64,000 nucleotides of DNA, taken from the NCBI GenBank assembly GCA_022495005.1, contig JAGYXB010001416.1, positions 124,001 through 188,000 of the forward strand, given 5' to 3'. A program made the position numbers and the translations under genes. The notes below the pieces were generated by a model that was not told where the DNA came from, searched no databases, and worked only from the letters and a program-made list of their open reading frames with translations. Below are positions 56,301 through 64,000 of the stretch, one piece after another; the first letter of the stretch is position 1; the number at the start of each line of letters is the position of its first letter. The stretch is from Rhyacophila brunnea (lineage: Eukaryota; Arthropoda; Insecta; Trichoptera; Rhyacophilidae).

Positions 56301-56700
56301 TCTTAGCTGTGGTTTTCCTTGAAGTTAGTTATAAAAATCAAACAAATTGAATAGATTTTAATTTTTTTACAATTTCAGAATTTTGTGTTTTAAAAATTCA
56401 TTGGATGAAATAGCAATACCCAATTACTGTATTTTTAAGATGCCGTACAAGATAATTTTCTCAAAGGAACAGTCAAAACTCTCATAATACGTGCAGAAAC
56501 AAAATGATTGTAGGTACTTATATTATAATACGTAGAGGATGATTTTTTTTTTAAATATTTGGGGCAGTAAAAAAACAAGAACTTTTTTTGTATTTATTTA
56601 TTTACCCGTTTATATAACCTCATCTCATAAACTAATGTCAACCTTGTTAAAATAATAATACAATATTTTAGATGTAAGTATACATATTTAAGTTCTATTA
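53340..56700. other. Long region with little recognisable content
   Basis: AT-rich. A less AT-rich island at about 55190-55620 has overlapping open frames on both strands, including plus-strand KSLKAGDAVITMAKARLTRD and a minus-strand frame of 80-92 codons. I recognised no family. It could be a remnant of a gene or transposon. Confidence 0.4.
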
Positions 56701-56723
56701 TGCTATTCAGCCGTCGTATACAT

Positions 56724-56795
56724 AGCAGAGTGGCGCAGCGAAAGCGTGCTGGGCCCATAACCCAGAGGTCCGGGGATCGAAACCACGTTCTGCTA
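56724..56795 (+). tRNA. Initiator tRNA-Met (CAT), possibly decayed
   Basis: 72 nt with A1-T72 as in eukaryotic initiators, acceptor AGCAGAG/TTCTGCT, D arm GCGC-AGCGAAA-GCGT, anticodon stem CTGGG/CCCAG with loop CCCATAA, and T loop ATCGAAA (initiator type in place of TTCGA). A T run at 56798-56804 fits a pol III terminator. Imperfections: one mismatch in the T stem (CGGGG/CCACG), a G-T pair at 7-66 and GA in place of GG in the D loop. It is either a functional variant or a recent pseudogene. Confidence 0.82.
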
Positions 56796-57415
56796 ACCTT
56801 TTTTTGATAAATGTTATTTTATTATTTCCAACCAAATGATAGACAATATTAAATTGAATAAATGAATTCATATTTTCATGAATAAATTTTATGTAATAAT
56901 TTATCACCTTCTCAAAAGGAAGGTAAGAAATCAAGGAACACAAGCATTAAAAAACTTACAAGGTTAATTCATAGATTGAAGTCATTAGTTGGGGAAGAGA
57001 TTGCAACTGTTTCCTTCGAAAATGGATAGGTACAAAAATAATTATCAAATATTATTAAAATTGTTCCAAAAACAGTGATTGCTGTGTTAAAATATACTTA
57101 CTAATACTATAAAATCTAATACTAACTCTGAGGAAGTTGGTATATAGGTAGTATATAATCTGATAGATATAACAAATTAGAACAATTCTGAATAAAATTA
57201 TTGATTCACCTAATCTTTAGTAAATACGCACATCAGACGTTTATTGGATTTGATTGTCTTAAATATGTATGTAACAAAAAAGAAAGAAAGAATGTATTTT
57301 CTAAAAATTATCGAGGGTTCCGGTTCGTTTATTTTTCCATTTCAGGTGCAGGAATTGTACACTTTTGTATAAAATCATGAACTGTGCTATATAGGCATAT
57401 CCTATTGATCATTCA
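56796..57415. other. AT-rich spacer
   Basis: Nothing recognised beyond the pol III T run after the tRNA. Confidence 0.4.
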
Positions 57416-57418
57416 TTA

Positions 57419-57792
57419 TGCGTCAATTACCTACATTGAGCTACTTTACGAGCTGTTTGTTGGCGAATTTAAAAGCGGGCGATTCAGCTACTGCGATTGT
57501 GATGATGACACGCAAAACTTTCCATTCGCTGAGAAGCCGCAAGCCAGAGACTATTTTGACAGAACGTAGTTCGTTTCTTTCCCGGGAGGTTGCTACTACG
57601 CTCTACTGCGCAGACGCAGTAGGCCCACACGCCGGCGTATAGCGTGTAAAGTTGACCGGCTTTCAACTTTTCTCGGTAGATTGTTTACAATCTGCTTGTC
57701 AGCTTGTTCAATGATGACTCTGGGCGACTTTACAGGCAGATTGTAAATTCGTCAACAAACAGCTCGTAAAGTAGCTCAATGTAACTGACGCA
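57419..57792. mobile_element. 374-bp MITE with TTA duplication
   Basis: TTA flanks (57416-57418, 57793-57795). Termini TGCGTCAATTAC and the complement of TGCGTCAGTTAC, then shared CATTGAGCTACTTTACGAGC and TGTTTGTTGGCGAATTT. The copy at 24886-25463 is the same family with an extra internal segment. Chance open frames arise inside. Confidence 0.85.
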
Positions 57793-58498
57793 TTAGACAA
57801 TGAATCGCTTCAAAATTTTCCTAGGAACCTGTAAATTCAAAAATGGCAAAGATAAACTCATTTTTTAGAATCACCATTTATAGTATTTTTTTATTTATAA
57901 AATAGAAACTCTTCCGGTTTTAGTATTTATTCAGAGTTCACAGAGATTAATCAACAATAACAGAGAATACCTCAAACGGTACACTAAAATAGATTAACAA
58001 GATAAGATGACTCGCTCGACGAAATAATCAGATGAACTTGCCAAAGGATTAGTTCAGTTCAGGTAGGTATTACATTTTACAACTAGAAACCACACTTATC
58101 ACTAGAAACGAATGTAGATAGTGTAAGATGCTTAGTTTCAAAATAGAGGACCTGTATGATCAAAAGGGTCAGAGCTAATTAGACTAAGTTGACTGGCTGT
58201 AAGACTGTGAGAGATAAATATTACGGAGTCAACATAGACTTAAATTCTAATCCATCTACATAGCGCTTGCGGCGTCCAGTCAATAGACCGCGCCATCTAT
58301 GGGTCTCTTATTGAAGTCACGCCGCTACATATTTGATTTTTAGTTTAGGGATGTATAAATATTATGGTGATGAATACTAATATGAAATTAAACTTTTGCA
58401 TTAATTGAAAGCCCAAGAACAAACGCTAGGGTGCCATGAAAGATTTTTTCACACATTAAGGTGAAGCCTTTACTCAGCCTTTCTACCAGAGGCACCTA

Positions 58499-58930
58499 GC
58501 GGAAAAATACGAAACTTGCAATTTGAGATTTTTTTTGATAATTTACAATGAAGATTGTATTAATTAATCAATATGTACCTATCTTAAACATTAAAAAGAA
58601 AAATGTTTTCTATTTTAAGTCAAAGATAAACCTAAAATTTACGAAAAATGTTATAAAATGTGAAATTGGTGCAGGGTCTCACGTTATTATTACATATTGT
58701 TTTATAGTCATATTTATTATTAAATTAAATTAATTAAGTTTTCTATTTTTTGTGACAGAGATTTTTGACGAATTCATAGTTTTAATATTTTTTATATTCA
58801 TTTTAAAAAACATCGATTTTTATAAAAAATATAAATGTGTATAACTTGAAATCCTTTTTATTTATATCAAATCTTATTAGTCCCAATATTGAAGCTCGAA
58901 TCTCAAATTGCAAGCTTCGTATTTTTCCGC
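58499..58930. mobile_element. 432-bp mariner-type MITE, TA duplication
   Basis: TA flanks (58497-58498, 58931-58932) and about 32-bp termini GCGGAAAAATACGAA with TTGCAATTTGAGATT, complementary at the right end with one base difference. The interior is AT-rich and noncoding. Confidence 0.85.
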
Positions 58931-59074
58931 TAGTATATCAATTATAAATAAAAAAATGTTGTCACACTTGTTTTGTGGTTAAAACATAGTTTTATACGTT
59001 CATTTCTAAATAAATATTGATACATTATTTTTTTCTTTTGTTTTATTGATGTAAACTATCAATATTATTACTTA

Positions 59075-59200
59075 CTAGCTGAGCCAGCTGGCTCTCGCCA
59101 GTCTGTCTCGCTAGGTCTTGGCGGTGTTGGATTTTAATATACCTAATTGTGAAGTATGCATAGATGGCGCAATAGTTTTCTCTTCGGGATGGGTTGTTTA
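59075..59200 (-). mobile_element. Helitron-like 3' end
   Basis: Read on the minus strand the sequence ends with the perfect 14-bp palindrome GAGCCAGCTGGCTC followed by AGCTAG and then T. A hairpin just before CTRR/T is the Helitron 3' signature. The same end with one change lies at 61830. A body extending to higher coordinates would contain the tandem array. The 5' TC end was not identified. Confidence 0.6.
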
Positions 59201-59214
59201 TTCACGTCAGACAG

Positions 59215-60240
59215 TTTGAAATTTCGCTGATAGTAGTAGAATGAGGTTGCGGAATCCTTCATCCAGCAGTGGATTGATCCTAGTTGTTGATGATGATGAT
59301 AACGATATGAGTATGTAGACAAATATAATATCACCAATTTTGATAAATACAGCAATTCAAATGACAGATAGGAGTAGAATATGGGTAGGGAGGCCTTTAT
59401 CCAGCAGTGGATTGGATCAAGTCGATGGTGACGATAACGATATTAATATGTAGATAAATATAATATCACCGATTTTGATAAATACAGCAATTCAAATGAC
59501 AGAAAGGAATAGAATCAGGCTAGGGAACTCTTCATCCAGCAGTGGATTGAGCCTAGTTGATGATGATGATGGTGATAACGATATGAATATGTAGATAAAT
59601 ATAATTTCACCGATTTTGATAAATACAGCAATTCAAAAGACAGAAAGGAGTAAAATCTGGCTAGGGAGGCCTTTATCCAGCAGTGGATTGGTTCAAGTCG
59701 ATGACGATAATGACAATATGAATATGTAGATAAATATAATATCACCGATTTTGATAAATACAGAAATTAAAATGCAGAAAGGAATAGAATCAGGCTAGGG
59801 AGGCCTTAATCCAGCAGTGGATTGGTTCAGGTCGATGTTGATAAGGATGATATAAATAGGTATAGTATCACAAATTCGTTTAACTGCCAGTAGTAGAATC
59901 AGGTTGCGGAACCCTTCATCCAGCAGTGGATTGATCTTAGTTGATGATGATGATGATAACGATACGAATATGTAGATAAATATAATATCTCCGATTTTGA
60001 TAAATACAGCAATTCAAATGACAGAAAGGAGTAGAATCAGGGTAGGGAGGTCTTTATCCAGCAGTGAATTGATTCAGGTCGATGATTATGATGACGATAT
60101 GAATATGAGGATAAATATAATATCACCGATTTTGATAAATACAGGAATTCAAATAACAGAAAGGAATATAATCAGGCTAGGGAGGCCTTTATCCAGCAGT
60201 GGATTGATCCTGGTTTATAATGATTTAAATAATATGTATA
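59215..60240. repeat. Tandem array, about 135-bp unit, eight copies
   Basis: CCAGCAGTGGATTG recurs at 59263, 59401, 59536, 59677, 59811, 59920, 60058 and 60193, spaced 109-141 bp. Each unit also has GATGATGATGA-like simple sequence, GATAAATATAATATCACCGA and TTGATAAATACAGCAATTCA. Alternate units share small differences (AGGCCTTTATCC against ACCCTTCATCC), hinting at a two-unit higher-order pattern. A further unit is at 62930-62985 and two more at 63780-64000. Confidence 0.85.
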
Positions 60241-60395
60241 ACACCAATTATTAATTGTTGAATACCTTTTAAATATTTTTGGGTTATATGAGCTAATTGA
60301 ATGTATATAAGTTTCATTGGTTTAAAAAATTATCATTTAACAGCCATAAAAAAAATGTTACGTTATCAAATTTTGAAATAATATTCTATGGTATC

Positions 60396-60788
60396 CAGTG
60401 TTGCCATGTCTACTGAAATTTCAGTAGATCAACTGATATTTTTTTCGAAATTCAAGAAATCTACTGATATTTGTGTTTCTCCATTATTGTAAATTAACTG
60501 ATGATTCTTTTAATAATAAACTTGTAGTGATTTACGCATGACATTTTTTGATGTTATACACTTCTAAATTGACATAAAAAGCATTGTAACTCTACCCAAG
60601 AGCGCCATTTTACCCATTAATATCATCATTGCTTACAATAAATTAATATAATTAGTTATTGTTATTCTTATTAGTTTTAAATCATAGCTTATAAACCACA
60701 TTTTTCAAAATCTACTGATATTTTATGAAATCTATTGATTTTTTTGTCAAAATCTACTGAAATTTTAAATTTTGACTTGGCAACACTG
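60396..60788. mobile_element. MITE with CAGTGTTGCCA termini
   Basis: CAGTGTTGCCATGTCTACTG on the left and the complement of CAGTGTTGCCAAGTCAAAAT on the right. The motif AAATCTACTGATATTT recurs within. A 53-bp hairpin remnant of the same termini follows at 60804-60856 and a third partial start at 60862. No target duplication found. Confidence 0.65.
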
Positions 60789-60859
60789 GGTTGATCGCAT
60801 AGTCAGTGTTGCCATGTCTATCTACTGAATTTTTAAATTTTGACTTGGCAACACTGCAA

Positions 60860-61825
60860 CCCAGTGTTGCTAATTCAAAATTTAAGCTAATTAAATGTAT
60901 ATAAGTTTGATTGGTTCAAAAAAAATTCATTCAACAGCCGTACAAAAAAAAAGTGACATTAAATTTGGAAATATTAATCCTTGGTTATGTTCATGTTATG
61001 TTAAAACGCCGATATTTCTTGCGCCCGCGTTTCAATGAAATGATCAGTTTTAATCGGAATTCGTATAAATGTTATTGTTTATTTGAATAATTATAGTTAT
61101 CTACGGGTATTTGTTATAAATGTGAGTTATTATATAGTGCTGTGCATTTTTAAATCATTATGAGACGTAAATAATATCACCTGTGACCTGTGAAACAACA
61201 AATGACGGATGGTACCTAGTTTTTAAAAGTGATTTTTTTGTGACTGTGTTAAGTTTTACAAAATTGTGCTCACTTCAAATTATAGTTACTCGAATGCATC
61301 TGATAAGTAAATATGTGGTCAGTCAATTGAAATACCGTAATTTAGTATACATAGCGTGATAAATATGCGCAGTGTCAAAAGACTTCCTTTCCGTCAGAGG
61401 TGTAGAAACTTAACTTAAACAAAGAACTTAATTCATAAAAATTTAAATAAATCAGTTCTAATATGTTTATCTGTTAATCTTTTTATGATTAGTTTGTGAA
61501 AATTGATTGTATATATCGGTTAAAACGCATTTTAAATTTAAAGCAGCCATCTTTGGTTAGTCGGTTTGAGTGTTGCAAACATTGTGAAAAAATAAATTCC
61601 CGACATAATCAGTTGTCAATAAAATGGCGTGTCGCTGAAAAATGTATCGGGAAATGATTAAAAATCACCGAATTCGGGTGGAATTTCGTCAAACGGCAGT
61701 CAACTATGGTTTACCGATATTTCACGATCCGAGAGTCGATTTTTCATTTAAACCTATTGGACATGACGAATAAGGCACACAATCACTAGCAAAAACGGGC
61801 AAAGCTGTAGAATAATAATATATAG
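60860..61825. other. Intergenic region without recognisable content
   Basis: No protein-like frame. Slightly more balanced composition around 61600-61760. No repeat identified. Confidence 0.4.
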
Positions 61826-61829
61826 GAGA

Positions 61830-61960
61830 CTAGCTGATCCAGCTGGCTCTCGCCAGTCTGTCTCGCTAGGTCTTGCAGACAGCTTTTCGTCATAGTGACT
61901 TGGTGTTGATTTTAATATAAAAATTGTAAAGCGTGTATAGACGGCGCCATAGTTTTCCAC
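61830..61960 (-). mobile_element. Helitron-like 3' end, second copy
   Basis: On the minus strand, the hairpin GAGCCAGCTGGATC (one mismatch) followed by AGCTAG and a G flank. The adjacent GCTCTCGCCAGTCTG- and CTCGCTAGGTCTTG-containing sequence matches 59095-59120. The neighbouring sequence (GGCGCCATAGTTTTC) also resembles 59165-59185. Confidence 0.55.
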
Positions 61961-62404
61961 GCTTATTTGATTAGCTGATTTGTCAGTTTTACGATCTGCA
62001 TGTCGTCACTGCCAATACAAATTTGGAGTCATGTGCGTAGTCTATTCTGGAGTCTGGCCTTCTCAATATCGTCTGACACCATTTCAGGCTGCTAGGCCTA
62101 GCAGAACAGCTGGCAATCGCCGATTGCTACCACTGTCATTTTAATTTTAATACAATATATGTGTAGGTATGTGCATTTAAACATGATAAATAATTATACA
62201 TCTCAATCGTGATTATCATAAATAGCGATCCAATATAACGCGAATATTAATCTCTTTCGGGTCCCATTTACATAATAGAAAAAAGTTAGCAGCATAAAAA
62301 ATAAATTTAAACATTATTTTGTTTCATTGTCTATAAAAAATAAATGCTCGGAGCCATAGAATAATATTTTAAAAATCATATTTTGATTTAAAAATTAACC
62401 TTAA

Positions 62405-63685
62405 CCCTTTATAGGGCAAAGCATTTTTTTCTTCATTTCAAACCGGTCTCTAGCATTTTGCATCAGATATTTCATATCTTAAAACAATTTCAATATAAAA
62501 ATAAAAAATATCTATCAGAAATTTGGAAAAACTATAATTTATGGTGGTTTTTTTATCAACCAGTGCCCATTCAGGTGATTTTTTTTTTTTGAATTTATGA
62601 AATATTTTTTTCAAATAAAACAAATCAATAATGGTTGTAAATATTATTTATTTAGTCATAAGAAAAGTTACAATTCATTTTTTATTTTTTTTATACCCAT
62701 TTACGTAATACTTTTCAAAACATAGTATGCAAAGCAGTACATTACATTGCTTACAAAAATAAGATATGCGTTTTGGCTCTCTAGCCGTACTAAAAGCACA
62801 TCGACAGCTCTTTTTCTTAGATTTACTCATAATGAACTGAAAAAAAAATAAAACATATTAACGTAACAGTACCTACCGACATACAACATTACCATATTAC
62901 GAAATGACCGCGAAAAATGGAGTATAGTGGGGGAGGCCTTCATCCAGCAGTGGATAGACCCCGCTGATGATGATGATGTTACTTCTACAGTCAAATATAA
63001 TACAATACAACCATATGAAAGTTGCGATTTTGATAGTAATTGAGTACTTTAGCATTCAATGGATGTCGCAACTAACAAAAAAACACCATTTCTTCTCGGA
63101 TATTTTGAGAACTTTTCCGATCCCAAATATTCTGAGTAAAAATAAAATATATTTATGATAGTATACTATATTCACAATAAAATATAACTATACACAACTG
63201 CCTGAGTCGCTTTTTTATATTTAGAATAATTCTAAAAGTTAGCCATGCGAATTGCAAATTTGAGGTTATGTACTTCCCGCTTGGCAATAGAATGATAAAA
63301 CAAGTACTCTATTATAATATATTTGTAAAAAATATAATGTAAATCAATAAATACATGCATATTAAATAATTATGTACATACCCTTATTCACAACACATAA
63401 TATAAATGGGAACAAGATGACTTGCAAAGTCAAGTGTCACTCGCGAATTCGTCGAGTCGCGACCGCAAACGCGCAATGGCCGATACATCGACCAATCGTT
63501 GGAATAATGTTTTTCGAGCGATTGACGTATACTTCATATTAGATGGCTTATTTCATAACCAGAGAATGTTCTCGACAACGTCTTGAAGCACTAAGGTTGA
63601 TAGTTCCATATTTAGTGTATGACTTATAGCTCATAAATGAGGTGGTCGATAAATAAACCGTTTTTGACCTTTGCCCTATAAAGGG
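62405..63685 (-). mobile_element. piggyBac deletion derivative, 1281 bp
   Basis: Left TTAA (62401-62404) then CCCTTTATAGGGCAAAG. The right end has the exact complement CTTTGCCCTATAAAGGG, followed by TT and TTAA (63688-63691). It keeps only the C-terminal zinc tail of the transposase and contains one unit of the GATGAT-type repeat at 62930-62985, inserted later or captured. Confidence 0.85.
62675..62830 (-). pseudogene. piggyBac transposase C-terminal zinc-binding remnant
   Basis: A 51-residue frame, MSKSKKKSCRCAF, then RISYFCKQCNVLLCILCFEK and YYVNGYKK, ending in TGA. The C.C...C..C....LC..CF..Y pattern is the Cys-rich tail of piggyBac transposases, a target-site and terminal-repeat-binding module. 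The catalytic core is missing. The ATG at 62830 is probably an internal Met of the original protein. Confidence 0.75.
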
Positions 63686-63759
63686 TTTTAAACAATATAG
63701 TTTCCCGGTGCGGGACAAATAATGAAGCAATACATATTATATCTGATAAAAATAGGAAT

Positions 63760-64000
63760 TTATAAGACCTAAAGATGTGGAATCAGCTTAAAGAGGCTTT
63801 CATACAGCAGTGGATTGATACAGGTTGATGACGATAATGACGATATAAATGGGTAGGTATATAAAATCACAAATTTAAAAAAATATTGCAGTTTATATGA
63901 CCAAGAAGAGTAGAATTAGGTTGGGATAACCTTCATCCAGCAGTGGATTAATCTTGGCTGATGATGATAATGACGATATTATGAATGGGAAAATATAATA
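63760..64000. repeat. Start of a further tandem array, running off the window
   Basis: TACAGCAGTGGATTG at 63803 and CCAGCAGTGGATTA at 63937 are 134 bp apart and share the body of the 59215-60240 unit, including GACGATAATGACGATAT. Confidence 0.75.

Noticed and set aside
57418..57642. Plus-strand frame as a small gene
   Set aside because: It lies within the MITE at 57419-57792; the related MITE at 24886 gives a similar frame on the opposite strand.
59215..60240. CRISPR-like regular array
   Set aside because: Units are about 135 bp, diverged, with no short conserved repeat and unique spacer pattern, and the organism is an animal; it is a tandem repeat.

Overview
The window is AT-rich nuclear DNA from an insect. 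It has spliced genes with GTAAGT/GTATGT donors and T-rich CAG acceptors, tRNA-derived SINEs, Helitron, hAT, piggyBac, Tigger and TTA-targeting elements, and R1-like LINE remnants. The base composition (many runs of TAATATTATTATAAT and TAGGTAGGTA) and the transposon mix suggest a hemipteran, perhaps an aphid. A lepidopteran cannot be excluded from sequence alone. No bacterial, viral or CRISPR content was seen. Host content is small: one multi-exon gene on the minus strand (24564-35169), one duplicated last exon of the same gene family (4875-5095), a possible first exon of a THAP-domain gene (31405-31475, plus strand), and an initiator-tRNA-Met-like gene (56724-56795). Nearly everything else is mobile DNA in many nested layers. 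The minus-strand gene encodes one complement-control (sushi) module followed by a chymotrypsin-fold domain, as in modSP/HP14-type modular serine proteases. I rebuilt six exons with consistent splice phases. His and Asp of the triad are present, but the catalytic Ser of GDSGG is Gly, so it reads as a serine protease homologue. The 5' part of the gene (upstream of 35169) was not found. Layout: 1-2.7 kb AT-rich, no gene. 2.76-6.49 kb is copy A of a segmental duplication carrying the spare last exon. 6.5-19.4 kb is a large composite of a near-perfect inverted repeat with arms of 3.7-3.9 kb (7711-11609 and 13032-16684), built around a decayed transposase-like gene of the DUF7869-like type and bracketed by direct repeats. 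19.44-20.78 kb is a Helitron 3' fragment. 20.79-25.64 kb is copy B of the duplication, loaded with R1, Tigger, MITE and other insertions. 24.6-35.2 kb is the protease-homologue gene with MITEs, SINEs and an antisense THAP-like exon in its introns. 35.2-37.4 kb is intergenic. 37.47-43.84 kb is a hAT element interrupted by a small hAT MITE (8-bp duplication) and by a 4.5-kb fold-back element (TTA duplication). 43.9-51.4 kb is MITEs and a 1.47-kb hAT with a perfect 8-bp duplication. 51.4-53.3 kb is a degraded piggyBac. 53.3-59 kb is sparse, with the tRNA and two MITEs. 59.1-64 kb holds Helitron-type ends, a tandem array of about 135 bp units and a piggyBac deletion derivative. Comparing duplicated copies with each other provides several empty-site controls, which is the best evidence here for the exact boundaries of insertions. 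All homology calls are from reading translations by eye; no database search was possible.
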